Assembly: GCA_963708165.1 (NCBI GenBank)
Contig: OY970187.1
Location: forward strand, 1,612,001 to 1,676,000
DNA length: 64,000 nucleotides
Source: Rubricoccus sp963708165
Lineage (GTDB): Bacteria > Bacteroidota > Rhodothermia > Rhodothermales > Rubricoccaceae
Reading direction: 5' to 3'
The translations under genes were made by a program, and so were the position numbers. How positions within the stretch are numbered: position 1 is the stretch's first letter; each line of letters opens with the position of its first letter. Shown in pieces: positions 35,115 to 43,561 of the stretch. Under the pieces are notes generated by a model, which saw only the letters and a program-made list of their open reading frames with translations, made no database searches and had not been told where the DNA came from.

Positions 35115-36674
35115 ATGAACAGGACCCCCCAAGAGGTCTGGGCAGAGTGTCTCGCGGTTATCCGAGACAACATCAGTCGGCAGAGCTACAGGACATGGTT
35201 TGAGCCGCTCCGCGCCGTCGCGCTGAGCACGGAAGACGGCGCGCCGAAGCTGACCGTTCAACTCCCGAGCCGGTTCTACTACGAGTGGCTGGAGGAGCAC
35301 TACTTCGCGCTGCTGCGCAAGACGATCACCAAGGTGCTGGGGCCGTCCGGACGCCTCTACTACGATATCGTGATCGAGCGCGAGGACGCTGAGGCCGAAC
35401 GCCCAGGCGCCTCGATGCAGCTTCCGGCGCAACCCGGCGGCCAGTCGGTGAAGCCGCGCTACACGATGTCGCCAGAGGCTCCGCCTCCGCGCTCGTTTCC
35501 CGAACACGCCCCCCAGGGCAACACGCCCTATCACCCGGCGGGAACGCCGCCAGCCTCTGGCGCCAGAGGCGCGCGCTACGGCGCTCGCGGCAGCAACAGC
35601 CCCACCAGTCCGTTCGCGATCCCTGGTGTGCAGCGCGAGGTGGATCCCCACCTGGATCCCAACTACACCTTCGACCGATTTATCGAGGGCGATTGCAACA
35701 GGTTGGCGCGCAGCGCCGCGTGGGCCATCGCGCAGCAACCGGGTGCGACCTCGTTCAATCCGTTTCTGATCTATGGCGGCGTAGGCTTGGGCAAAACGCA
35801 CTTGGTGCAGGCCATTGGCAACTACGCGCGGGCGCAGGGCAAAGCACGAACGGTGAGGTACATCTCGTCTGAGCAGTTCACGTCGGAGTTCGTCCGCGCG
35901 ATCAAAGAGAACGCGGCTGCGGCCTTTGCGCGCATGTACGAGTCCCTCGACATCCTCATCGTCGATGACGTGCAGTTCTTCGGCGGGCGCGAGAAGACGC
36001 AGGACCAGTTCTTCCACATCTTCAACGAGCTGCACCAGCAGAAAAAGCAGATCATCCTGTCGTCCGACCGGCCGCCCAAGGACATCGAAGGCATCGAAGA
36101 GCGCCTGCTCTCGCGCTTCCAATGGGGTTTGGCCGCAGACGTACAGGCGCCCGAGTTGGAGACGCGCATGGCCATCCTCCGTCGCCGCGCCGAGGACGAC
36201 GGCACGCGCGTCGCGCCCGACGTGTTCGAATACGTCGCCACACACGTCACGTCCAACATCCGCGAGCTAGAGGGCGCGCTGATTCGTCTTCAGGCACACG
36301 CCGCGCTTCAGGACCGCGAGATCGACCTGGAACTTGCCCGCGATGGCCTGCGCGACCTCATCAAGGAGCAGCGCCAGGTCATCAACATCGAGCAGATCCA
36401 GCGCGTGACCTGCGAGGTGCTCAACATTCCCGTGGACCTTGTGCGCGCTCGGACCCGCAAGCGCGAGGTGGTGCAGGCGCGGCAGATCGCGATGTTCTTT
36501 GCCAAGCAGCTCACCAAGCACTCGCTCAAGGCCATCGGGCAGGAGTTCGGCGGCCGCGACCACTCGACCGTCATCCACGCCGTCCGCAGTGTGGAGGACC
36601 AGATCGACACCGACCCGATGTTCCGCGAGACGGTCGAGCGCGTCCGCAAGAAGATCAACCTCCAGACGCGCTAG
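35115..36674 (+). CDS. dnaA: Chromosomal replication initiator DnaA
   Basis: 519 residues. Domain I MNRTPQEVWAECLAVIRDNISRQSYRTWFEPL (1-80), a disordered domain II (about 90-185) rich in Pro/Gly and including an element-derived ASGARGARYGARG, AAA+ domain with Walker A YGGVGLGKTHL and Walker B ILIVDDVQFFGG, and domain IV with the DNA-binding signature GGRDHSTVIHAV. It melts oriC and loads DnaB, which is also encoded here at 50921. Start 35115 is the only one that gives domain I at residue 1. The TAG stop is fused to CCTCTGGCG. Separated from dnaN by 195 bases with its own promoter-like motif. Confidence 0.98.
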   Translation: MNRTPQEVWAECLAVIRDNISRQSYRTWFEPLRAVALSTEDGAPKLTVQLPSRFYYEWLEEHYFALLRKTITKVLGPSGRLYYDIVIEREDAEAERPGASMQLPAQPGGQSVKPRYTMSPEAPPPRSFPEHAPQGNTPYHPAGTPPASGARGARYGARGSNSPTSPFAIPGVQREVDPHLDPNYTFDRFIEGDCNRLARSAAWAIAQQPGATSFNPFLIYGGVGLGKTHLVQAIGNYARAQGKARTVRYISSEQFTSEFVRAIKENAAAAFARMYESLDILIVDDVQFFGGREKTQDQFFHIFNELHQQKKQIILSSDRPPKDIEGIEERLLSRFQWGLAADVQAPELETRMAILRRRAEDDGTRVAPDVFEYVATHVTSNIRELEGALIRLQAHAALQDREIDLELARDGLRDLIKEQRQVINIEQIQRVTCEVLNIPVDLVRARTRKREVVQARQIAMFFAKQLTKHSLKAIGQEFGGRDHSTVIHAVRSVEDQIDTDPMFRETVERVRKKINLQTR

Positions 36675-36823
36675 CCTCTGGCGGAGGTCGAGCCCGAAAC
36701 CTCTGACGCCAGCAGCCCGAGCCCGCGCCCACCGCGTTCTTGCGCCCTCGCCTCTGGCGCAGCAACGCGACGCCAGAGGCCGGTTCAGAATGGAACGAAA
36801 ATCGCCGATACTGCGTCCAGCTT

Positions 36824-36836
36824 TATATTCAGACAC
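36824..36836 (+). promoter_or_regulatory. Candidate promoter element of dnaN
   Basis: TATATTCAGACAC lies 34-46 bases before the dnaN start and repeats, with one difference, the motif before ilvE (22503-22515). It contains a -10-like TATATT. No good -35 is visible at the standard distance, which fits a Bacteroidota-type promoter better than E. coli sigma-70. Confidence 0.45.
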
Positions 36837-36869
36837 GATCTCAAAAGCGGGTTTCAGCCCGTCCCGGTT

Positions 36870-38015
36870 ATGAAGTTCACCGTACCCAGCCAGGACCTCC
36901 AGCGCGCCCTCTCGACCGTCAGCGGCGCCGTTCCTTCCAAGGCCACGCTGCCCATTCTGGAGTGCGTGCTCTTTGAGCGCGATGAGGAAAACGGCGCGCT
37001 AAAGATTGCCGCGACGGATCTGGAGATCTCCATCGTGCAGGCCATCCCGGTTACGTTCGAGACCAACGGCACGGATGCCAGGCAACGCATCGCCGTCCCG
37101 GCCAAACGCCTCCTCGACACCATCCGCGCGCTGCCCTCGGGTCTGCCTGTGACCGTCGCGACCGACGGCGACTACAACGTGGAGCTCACGACCGACCAGG
37201 GCCGCTACAAGATGGTGGGCTACGATGGTGGCGATTACCCGGCGCTCCCCAGCCTAGAGGACGCGCAGGCGATCAAAGCGCCTGTGGCCGTGCTCAAGCG
37301 CGCCATCGACAAGACCGGCTTCGCCGTCTCGCGCGATGCGCTCCGTCCTGCGATGATGGGCGTTCTGTTCCAGGTCCGCCCTGAGAACACGCGAGCCGTC
37401 GCGACCGACGGCCACAGGCTCGTCCGCCTCACGCTCGACGCCATCACGGCGGACGAGGCGATGGAGTTTATCGCGCCAGAGAAGGCGCTCTCGCTCGTCG
37501 GCAAGGCCGCTGGCGACATGGGCGACTGCACCATCCGCGTAGGCGGTGGCTACGTCGAGTTCTCGCTGGGCGACACGACGGTCATCGGGCGTATGATCGA
37601 CGAGCAGTACCCCAACTACGAGGCCGTCATCCCGGTCGAGAACGAGAAGCGGCTGACCGTCCAGCGTGAGGCGCTTCTGGCGGCTGTCAAGCGCGTCGCG
37701 CTGTACTCGTCCAGCATGACGCATCAGGTGCGCTTGGCACTGCGTAAGGACAGCATCGAGATCTCGGCCGAGGACATCGAGCGCGCGAGCGAGGCCAAGG
37801 AGCGCGTGCTCTGCGAGTACGACGCTGAGGACATGGAGATCGGCTTCAACGCCACCTACCTCACCGAGGTGCTCCAGAACCTCGACGCCGACGACGCGGT
37901 CTTCGAGTTCTCGTCGCCCAACCGCGCAGGCGTCGTCTCGCCGTCCGACCCCAACGAGGGCGAGGACGTGCTGATGCTCATCATGCCCGTCATGCTCAAC
38001 ACCTACGCCGCTTAG
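36870..38015 (+). CDS. dnaN: DNA polymerase III beta subunit (sliding clamp)
   Basis: 381 residues; the ring-shaped processivity factor for replication. MKFTVPSQDLQRALSTVSGAVPSKATLPILECVLFE begins domain 1; ATDGHRLVRLTL in domain 2; C-terminus MLIMPVMLNTYAA matches the usual M-P-x-x-L end that contacts client pockets. Follows dnaA in the standard dnaA-dnaN order. No exact dispersed element inside, only the near-match CTTCTGGCGG at 37673. Confidence 0.98.
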   Translation: MKFTVPSQDLQRALSTVSGAVPSKATLPILECVLFERDEENGALKIAATDLEISIVQAIPVTFETNGTDARQRIAVPAKRLLDTIRALPSGLPVTVATDGDYNVELTTDQGRYKMVGYDGGDYPALPSLEDAQAIKAPVAVLKRAIDKTGFAVSRDALRPAMMGVLFQVRPENTRAVATDGHRLVRLTLDAITADEAMEFIAPEKALSLVGKAAGDMGDCTIRVGGGYVEFSLGDTTVIGRMIDEQYPNYEAVIPVENEKRLTVQREALLAAVKRVALYSSSMTHQVRLALRKDSIEISAEDIERASEAKERVLCEYDAEDMEIGFNATYLTEVLQNLDADDAVFEFSSPNRAGVVSPSDPNEGEDVLMLIMPVMLNTYAA

Positions 38016-38054
38016 CCTCTGGCGCCAGAGGCTTCTGGCGCGGCAGACGTGTAC

Positions 38055-38093
38055 CGCGGGGGCGCATCTTCGGGTGCGCCCCCGCGTTCTGTT
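38055..38093 (+). terminator. Intrinsic terminator after dnaN
   Basis: 12-base perfect stem CGCGGGGGCGCA / TGCGCCCCCGCG with an 8-base loop and a TTCTGTT tail, 40 bases past the dnaN stop, just beyond a dispersed-element palindrome. Confidence 0.8.
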
Positions 38094-38126
38094 CGTGCCT
38101 CTCCTCTTGTTTCAGCCTCTGGCGCG

Positions 38127-38555
38127 ATGCTCGCCCGTCCCGACGTTCCCGTTCTGCTCATCGACGGTGTGTGCTCGCTGTGCGAGGGCGCCGTGCGGTT
38201 CATTCTGGACCGCGAACGCGCCGACGCGCCTCCGCTCCAGTTCGGGTCGTTGCAAGACGACGCGTCCAAACCGCTCCTGGCGCTCTCTGGTCTGCCAGAC
38301 GAATACTTGGAAGGCGTCGTGCTTGTCGGCCCCGAGCATACGCTGACCGGCGCCGACGCAGCGCTCGCGCTCATGCAACGGCTCCGCGCGCCATGGCCCG
38401 CTCTCGCCAGAGGCTTGGCGCTCGCACCGCGGCCGGTCCGCAATGCGGTCTACAGCCTGGTCGCACGCTATCGCTATCGCCTCTTCGGCACCAAGGACGT
38501 GTGCGGGCTTCCGACGCAGGCGGAGCGCCGCCGGATGCGAGCTTCTGGCGGCTGA
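38127..38555 (+). CDS. DCC-family thiol-disulfide oxidoreductase-like protein (DUF393)
   Basis: 142 residues. The family name comes from D-x-x-C-x-x-C, here LIDGVCSLCEGAVRFIL (residues about 12-28), followed by QFGSLQDDASKPLLALSGLP, VLVGPEHTLTGADAALALMQRL and the usual C-terminal YRYRLFG. Thioredoxin-like fold expected; substrates are unknown. Start at 38127, next to a dispersed element three bases upstream. The chain ends MRASGG, with ASG from an element near-match. Confidence 0.9.
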   Translation: MLARPDVPVLLIDGVCSLCEGAVRFILDRERADAPPLQFGSLQDDASKPLLALSGLPDEYLEGVVLVGPEHTLTGADAALALMQRLRAPWPALARGLALAPRPVRNAVYSLVARYRYRLFGTKDVCGLPTQAERRRMRASGG

Positions 38556-38585
38556 ACGTCCGCTACCGACTTGCTCCGCCAGAGG

Positions 38586-39468
38586 CTACTCCGCCGCCAC
38601 CTCGGCGTCGAGGTAATCGAGGAGTCGGGCGGCCTCTGGCGCCCGGTACCCGCTGTGCGCGACGACCGACTCTAGCGCGATACGTGCGGCCTCGGCGTCG
38701 TTCTGCACCAGCCGGATGCGGCCCGAGCGAGAGGGCCGCCTCCTGTCCGTAGTAGCTGTCGGGCGCGTCGCGCGCGATGTCTGCGAACGCCGAAGCCGCT
38801 ACGCCCAAGGCTGTGTTGTCGTACCGCGGGAACAGGCCCAGCGTAGACGGCAGCGCTTCGCCCAGGGCACGGACCGCCTCGGCGTACCGGCCCGACACCT
38901 CCTGACCGCGCACGGCTCGAAAGCTCTCGCTGACATCTGCGACATCGGCGACGCGTATCCGCTCGGGTGTCCGAATGCTGGACGCGCTGAACAGCGCCCC
39001 GTATGCCACCACTAGCCCGAGCGCTGTAAACACGATGCCTCTCGCCAGAGGCCGCACGTCGCGAGGGTTCGGTTGGGCAACCGGCGCTCGGAACGAAGCC
39101 GGTGCACCCGCGCCGGCGGCCGCGCCCTGCGAAGCCAGGCCGCTGGCGCGAGGCTCGGGTGTGCCCCGGAAGCGCTCGATCTCCGCGAGAGGCCCCTCAT
39201 TTTCGATGGCATCGAGATGCGCGCGGATCTCGGGACCCTCTGGCGCCAGAGGCGATGCGGCATGGTGACCCAAATGCGCGTCCACCATGTCGTCGATCAC
39301 GTCGCGTGGCCGGACTGCAGCGTCGGCGAGCTGCGCGAATGCGATGGCGTCTTTGAGCTCATCGGTGAGGTCTGGTCGCGCAGCCACGGCTTCGATCACG
39401 CGCGCACGCTCCGCCTCTGTCAACAGAGCGAAGTCACGGATGCGATCGGGGAGTGAAGCGTCAGGCAT
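38586..39468 (-). pseudogene. Membrane protein downstream of a sigma factor, one apparent +1 frameshift
   Basis: About 293 residues when corrected. A cytoplasmic N-terminal part (MPDASLPDRIRDFALLTEAERARVIEAVAARPDLTDELKDAIAFAQLADAA, about 1-75), a linker made largely of element translations, one TM segment (GIVFTALGLVVAYGALFSA, about 145-163), then an outside TPR-like region. Near 38722 an extra G breaks the frame; the true continuation is RIRLVQNDAEAARIAL, ending LLDYLDAEVAAE at 38586. It starts 62 bases after the sigma factor stop on the same strand, which, with the cytoplasm-TM-outside topology, makes an anti-sigma or signal-transducing role plausible, but no known anti-sigma domain is recognised. 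Confidence 0.6.
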
Positions 39469-39530
39469 GGTGAGGAATCAAGCGCCGTCCGCTAGAGACG
39501 CAGGCGAGCCGCGGTGCCACGCGAGACCGT

Positions 39531-40199
39531 TCAAGACGTGGAATCGGGTGCTGCCAAATCTGGCGGGAGGAGGTCGTCGAAGTGGAGGGCGCGGACCCGG
39601 TCGTCACCGCGCATCCGCACCATCACGCGGTGCGCGTACGTGTGCACGGTCGGCAGCGCGATTCCTGTCTCCTCTGCAATCTCGGCATACTCCATGTAGT
39701 TCAAAAAGCGCAGCGTTCCAACGGCCCGAAGCGAGGGTGAGACTTCCTTGAGCACCTGAGCAAACACGTACCGGATCAGCGCAGAGTCGTGGTCGGAGGG
39801 TTTACTGATGGGGTCGGCACATGCGATCCGGTCGTCCACCTCTGATGTATCCCGCCGGTCCCGCCGGTGGTTGCGCAAGAGGTTTTTGCAGAGCACGCTG
39901 ACGTAGGAGGCGAACTTATCAGGGTCCTGGATCGACGGCAACGCGTTCTCCAGCCGTCCTATCGCTCGAGACACGCATCGGGCCTTCTCGCTCGGCGTGC
40001 CGCGCTCGCGCCTGAACTGCGTCAAGAAATAGCGCTGGATGTAGCAGTACGACCAGATGTCGACAATTCTCTTGTCCGTCGGATCGCCAGAGGCGCGCCA
40101 CCTCACAAATACCGCGTTCGCCTTCTCGTAGTCACTTATCGCAAAAGGCAGATGGTTTGCAGCGACATCATCTACGTGGCGGAGTTCATCGAACGGCAT
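39531..40199 (-). CDS. Sigma-70 family RNA polymerase sigma factor (ECF-like)
   Basis: 222 residues from ATG 40199. Region 2-like helices ISDYEKANAVFVRWRASGD and WSYCYIQRYFLTQF, region 4 helix-turn-helix TLRFLNYMEYAEIAEETGIALPTVHTYAHRVMVRMRG near 160-200. Between these lie SIQDPDKFASYVSVLCKNLLRNHRRDRRD, the usual ECF inter-region pattern. Would redirect RNA polymerase to a stress or envelope regulon. Its frame stays open upstream to 40958 only as antisense to rplM. Next gene downstream is a possible regulator of it. It is the only minus-strand interruption of the plus-strand run right of oriC. Confidence 0.82.
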   Translation of the reverse strand: MPFDELRHVDDVAANHLPFAISDYEKANAVFVRWRASGDPTDKRIVDIWSYCYIQRYFLTQFRRERGTPSEKARCVSRAIGRLENALPSIQDPDKFASYVSVLCKNLLRNHRRDRRDTSEVDDRIACADPISKPSDHDSALIRYVFAQVLKEVSPSLRAVGTLRFLNYMEYAEIAEETGIALPTVHTYAHRVMVRMRGDDRVRALHFDDLLPPDLAAPDSTS

Positions 40200-40298
40200 A
40201 AAGGTGGGGCCCGGAAACAAAGCCGTCAAGATAGTCCGCGTGCGGAAGGAAGAATCCGAGAACGTGACACCGAGAGGCCTCTGGCGGGGTGCGGTGCG

Positions 40299-40328
40299 TT
40301 GACTCAGGTGTGCGCTGCCGGGTAGTTT
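40299..40328 (+). promoter_or_regulatory. Candidate promoter of the rplM-rpsI operon
   Basis: TTGACT at 40299-40304 and TAGTTT at 40323-40328 with 18 bases between. This also fits the Bacteroidota pattern TTG then TAnnTTTG at about 20-base distance (TAGTTTCA). 175 bases upstream of the rplM start. Confidence 0.5.
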
Positions 40329-40395
40329 CATCGGCTCAGCCTGCGCCGTGCCCTCGCGGCACGCTCCGACGAGGAGGCGCGCAGGCGGTGGCGGC

Positions 40396-40435
40396 GCGGC
40401 CGGACCTGTTCCTCGCTCTGGCCGCCCGTTTTTTT
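40396..40435 (+). terminator. Possible attenuator in the rplM leader
   Basis: GCGGCC (40396-40401) pairs with GGCCGC (40420-40425), followed by CCG and a run of seven T (40429-40435), the longest T-run near any gene here. It lies 68 bases before the rplM ATG and about 70 bases after the candidate promoter, so it looks like an intrinsic terminator inside the leader. Another hairpin (CGTGCC CTCG CGGCACG, 40346-40363) precedes it. Confidence 0.55.
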
Positions 40436-40502
40436 GCCGCCCTGCCGGAAGAAGCGACTGTCTCGCTTCCTTTCCGCTCGGATCCATCGATCCACAGTTC
40501 CA

Positions 40503-40952
40503 ATGGACCACAACTCGTTCAAGACCTTCAGCCAGCGTCCGCAGGACGTCGAGGCTGCATGGCACGTCGTCGACGCGGAGAACGCCGTCGTCGGCCGTCT
40601 CTCGGCCCAGGTTGCCGCCATCATCCGTGGCAAGCACAAGCCGGAGTACACCCCGCACGTCGACGGCGGCGACTTCGTCGTCATCGTGAATGCGGACAAG
40701 GTGCGCTTCACAGGCAAGAAGGAGACGGATAAGCAGTACTTCCGCCACTCCGGGTATCCCGGTGGCGTGACACTCCAGACTCCGCGCGACGTGCGCGAGA
40801 AGTACCCGGAGCGCATCCTGGAGCACTCCATCAAGGGCATGTTGCCCAAGAACCGCCTCGGCCGCCAGATGGCGAAAAAGCTGAAGGTGTACGCCGGCGC
40901 GGAGCATCCGCACGAGGCGCAGAACCCCCAGCCGCTCGACATCGACGCCTAA
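40503..40952 (+). CDS. rplM: 50S ribosomal protein L13
   Basis: 149 residues: KTFSQRPQDVEAAWHVVDAENAVVGRLSAQVAAIIRGKHKPEYTPHVDGGDFVVIVNA opens the protein, with TGKKETDKQYFRHSGYPGG and SIKGMLPKNRLGRQMAKKLKVYAGAEHPHEAQNPQPL near the end. Start at 40503. Separated from rpsI by four bases. No dispersed elements inside. Confidence 0.98.
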   Translation: MDHNSFKTFSQRPQDVEAAWHVVDAENAVVGRLSAQVAAIIRGKHKPEYTPHVDGGDFVVIVNADKVRFTGKKETDKQYFRHSGYPGGVTLQTPRDVREKYPERILEHSIKGMLPKNRLGRQMAKKLKVYAGAEHPHEAQNPQPLDIDA

Positions 40953-40956
40953 CCCC

Positions 40957-41346
40957 ATGCCAACTCAGTACCAGGCCGTCGGCCGCCGCAAGACCTCGGT
41001 CGCTCGCGTATACCTCCGCCCCGGCAGCGGAAACGTGATCATCAACAAGCGCCCTCTGGCGGAGTATCTCCCCACGGAGATCCGCCAGCGCGCCGCGACG
41101 GCTGCCCTTGACCTCACCGAGCTCCGTGGCGAGTTCGACGTGCTCGTCAACGCCAAGGGCGGAGGCCTCACCGGCCAGGCCGATGCGATCAAGCTCGGCG
41201 TCGCTCGCTGCCTCGTGGAGCACAACCCGGAGCTGCGCAAGCCGCTCCGCGACGCAGGCTACCTCACGCGTGACCCACGTATGGTCGAGCGCAAGAAGCC
41301 CGGCCAGCCCAAGGCCCGCAAGAAGTTCCAGTTCTCCAAGCGCTAG
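40957..41346 (+). CDS. rpsI: 30S ribosomal protein S9
   Basis: 129 residues, YQAVGRRKTSVARVYLRPGSGNVIINKRPLAEYLP at the N-terminus, GGGLTGQADAIKLGVARCLVE, RDPRMVERKKPGQPKARKKFQFSKR at the C-terminus (the tail touches P-site tRNA). Co-transcribed with rplM. It has one element (PLAEY at residue 30). Confidence 0.98.
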   Translation: MPTQYQAVGRRKTSVARVYLRPGSGNVIINKRPLAEYLPTEIRQRAATAALDLTELRGEFDVLVNAKGGGLTGQADAIKLGVARCLVEHNPELRKPLRDAGYLTRDPRMVERKKPGQPKARKKFQFSKR

Positions 41347-41570
41347 ACCGCGCTGGCCTCTGGCGTGTTCGCCAGAGGCTTTGGTCTTTCGCTATCCCCC
41401 ACCTCGCCCGACGCGCAGCCGGGTGTCCCGCCAGAGGCCTCACGCCTCCACTCCGGGATCGGCTGCACGGATGACGGCGAGGGTGGTTGTAACCCGCGCC
41501 AGAGGCTCCCTTTCGGAGCGACCAGCTTTGCTGCCTCTGGCGCCCACCCGCGGGCTCGGCCCGCTGTTCT

Positions 41571-42410
41571 ATGCCACGCGCATCGATTGAAGACCTTCTC
41601 CGTGCAGGCGCCCACTTTGGGCACCTCACGAGCCGCTGGAATCCGAAGATGGCCTCGTACATCTTCATGGAGCGCAACGGCATTCACATCATCGATCTCA
41701 AGCAGACGCAGGCGCGTTTGGAAGAGGCCGCTGAAGCTGCTGGCCGCTTCGCGAGCCGTGGCAAGGAGATCCTGTTCGTCGGCACAAAGAAGCAGGCACA
41801 GGCAACCGTCAAGGCGCACGCCGAGCAGGCAGGCATGCCCTTCGTCGTGGACCGCTGGCAGGGCGGCATGCTCACCAACTTCCAGACGATCAAGAAAAGT
41901 CTCCGCCGCATGGAGACGCTTCAGCGTCAGGAAAGCGACGGCACGACGGCGCAGCTCAAGAAGAAGGAGCGCCTCATGCGCACCCGCGAGCTTGAGAAGC
42001 TGGACCGCGTGCTCGGCGGCATCTCGCACATGAACAAGCTGCCCGGCGCGCTGTTCGTGGTCGACATCAAGCGCGAGCACATCGCGGTCGACGAAGCGAA
42101 AAAGCTGAACATCCCGGTCATCGCGCTCGTGGACACGAACACGGACCCGGACCTGGTGGACTACCCGATCCCAGCGAACGACGACGCGATGCGCTCCGTC
42201 TCGCTCTTCACGGGCATCATCGCCGACGCTATCACCGAGGGTGCGCAGGCTGCCAAGGCACAGAAGGACGCCGCCAAGGCCGAGGCCGAAAGCCGTCTTG
42301 CGGACCAGGTCAAGGAAGCTGCGAAGGCTGAGGAGAAGAAGGAGGAAGCTCCTGTCTCCATGGCCGACGCCGAGAAGGCGCCCGAGGCCTCTGGCGACTC
42401 GGACGCCTAG
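41571..42410 (+). CDS. rpsB: 30S ribosomal protein S2
   Basis: 279 residues: IEDLLRAGAHFGHLTSRWNPKM at the N-terminus, HIIDLKQTQARLEEA, FVGTKKQAQATVKAHAEQAGMPFVVDRWQGGMLTNFQTI, PGALFVVDIKREHIAVDEAKKLNIPVIALVDTNTDPDLVDYPIPANDDA. After about 225 comes a charged tail ending KAPEASGDSDA, longer than E. coli S2 and containing the only dispersed element of the gene. Upstream, 41347-41570 has four element copies and no gene. A terminator separates it from tsf. Confidence 0.98.
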   Translation: MPRASIEDLLRAGAHFGHLTSRWNPKMASYIFMERNGIHIIDLKQTQARLEEAAEAAGRFASRGKEILFVGTKKQAQATVKAHAEQAGMPFVVDRWQGGMLTNFQTIKKSLRRMETLQRQESDGTTAQLKKKERLMRTRELEKLDRVLGGISHMNKLPGALFVVDIKREHIAVDEAKKLNIPVIALVDTNTDPDLVDYPIPANDDAMRSVSLFTGIIADAITEGAQAAKAQKDAAKAEAESRLADQVKEAAKAEEKKEEAPVSMADAEKAPEASGDSDA

Positions 42411-42431
42411 GCTCCCCGTCGCAACCCATTT

Positions 42432-42470
42432 GCGGGGAAGCGGGGCTCTCCTCGTTTCCCCGCTTTATTT
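42432..42470 (+). terminator. Intrinsic terminator between rpsB and tsf
   Basis: GCGGGGAAGCG pairs with CGTTTCCCCGC (one G-T pair) across a 10-base loop, followed by TTTATTT. Good stem plus T-tract. Confidence 0.85.
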
Positions 42471-42533
42471 CCGGCCTCTGGCGCGAGACACGCGTCTCGC
42501 CAGAGGCCCCGAACTCAACACATCAAGAAAGAC

Positions 42534-43361
42534 ATGGCGATCACCGCACAAGACGTTAAGCGCCTCCGCGAGGCCACAGGCGTCGGCATGATGGACTGCA
42601 AGAAGGCTCTCGTCGAGACCGAGGGCAACTTTGACGAGGCTATCGAGCTGCTTCGTAAGAAGGGACAAAAGGTCGCCGCCAAGCGCGCCGACCGCGACGC
42701 TACCGAGGGCGTTATCGCAACCGCCACCTCTGGCGACGGCAGCACCGCCGTCATGGTGGAAGTGAACTGCGAGACCGACTTCGTGGCCCGCAACGACGAC
42801 TTCACGGGCTTCGCCCAGAGCATCGCGGATCTCGCGCTGGCTCAGAAGACCGCCGACCGTGACGCGCTGCTCGCGCAGACGCTGGGCTCCCAGACGGTCG
42901 CCGACGCCGTGACGGAGAAGACCGGCCAGATCGGCGAGAAGATCGACGTGCGCCGCGTAGAGCTCATGACCGCCTCTGGCGGCAGCGTGGTCGACTACAT
43001 CCACCCGGGCGCCAAGCTCGGCGTGCTCGTCGAGATGAGCGGCGAGGGCGACCTTTCGGAAGCAGGCCGCGATGTGGCCATGCAGGCCGCCGCGATGAAC
43101 CCCATCGCCGCTGTCCGCGCCGACGTCCCGCAGGATGTGCAGGACAAGGAGGTCGAGATCGGCCGCGAACAGGCGCGCGCCGAGGGCAAGCCCGAGGCCA
43201 TCCTCGACAAGATTGCCCAGGGCAAGCTCGGTCGCTACTTCAAGGACAACGTGCTCGTCGAGCAGCCGTTCGTCAAGGACTCCTCGCAGACCGTGGAGCA
43301 GATGCTGAAGAGCAAGGGCGCGGAGCTCAAGCGCTTCGTCCGCTTCGCGCTCGGCGGCTAG
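42534..43361 (+). CDS. tsf: Elongation factor Ts
   Basis: 275 residues; exchanges GDP for GTP on EF-Tu. AITAQDVKRLREATGVGMMDCKKALVETEGNFDEAIELLRKKG is the UBA-like N-terminus; EGVIATATSGDGSTAVMVEVNCETDFVARNDDF is the conserved core; the coiled-coil part follows. Core replacements of A-T-S-G and T-A-S-G-G come from dispersed elements, showing that even such a gene tolerates them at loop positions. An 11-base word GAACTCAACAC 15-25 bases before the ATG recurs before gmk. Confidence 0.98.
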   Translation: MAITAQDVKRLREATGVGMMDCKKALVETEGNFDEAIELLRKKGQKVAAKRADRDATEGVIATATSGDGSTAVMVEVNCETDFVARNDDFTGFAQSIADLALAQKTADRDALLAQTLGSQTVADAVTEKTGQIGEKIDVRRVELMTASGGSVVDYIHPGAKLGVLVEMSGEGDLSEAGRDVAMQAAAMNPIAAVRADVPQDVQDKEVEIGREQARAEGKPEAILDKIAQGKLGRYFKDNVLVEQPFVKDSSQTVEQMLKSKGAELKRFVRFALGG

Positions 43362-43392
43362 CCGTTTTTCCAGAAGCCTCTGGCGAGAACCT

Positions 43393-43430
43393 GCGAGGCC
43401 CGACCAGTATGGTCGGGCCTCGCTCCGTTT
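43393..43430 (+). terminator. Hairpin after tsf
   Basis: 14-base perfect stem GCGAGGCCCGACCA / TGGTCGGGCCTCGC around a GTA loop, followed by TCCGTTT. 32 bases after the tsf stop. Likely intrinsic terminator. Confidence 0.8.
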
Positions 43431-43561
43431 GCGCCTCTGGCGCCAGAGGCACCTGGGAATTCTCGTTGCACAGGAGCTTTACAGCGCGTGCGCCTCTGGC
43501 GCCGTTGCCGCGCCAGAGGCGCATTCCGTACCTTCGGGCCGCTTCTCCCCTACCCGTCTCG

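Noticed and set aside
39531..40958. Sigma factor frame extended to 475 codons
   Set aside because: The part upstream of 40199 is antisense to rplM and has no sigma-like sequence; the ATG at 40199 starts the family domain.
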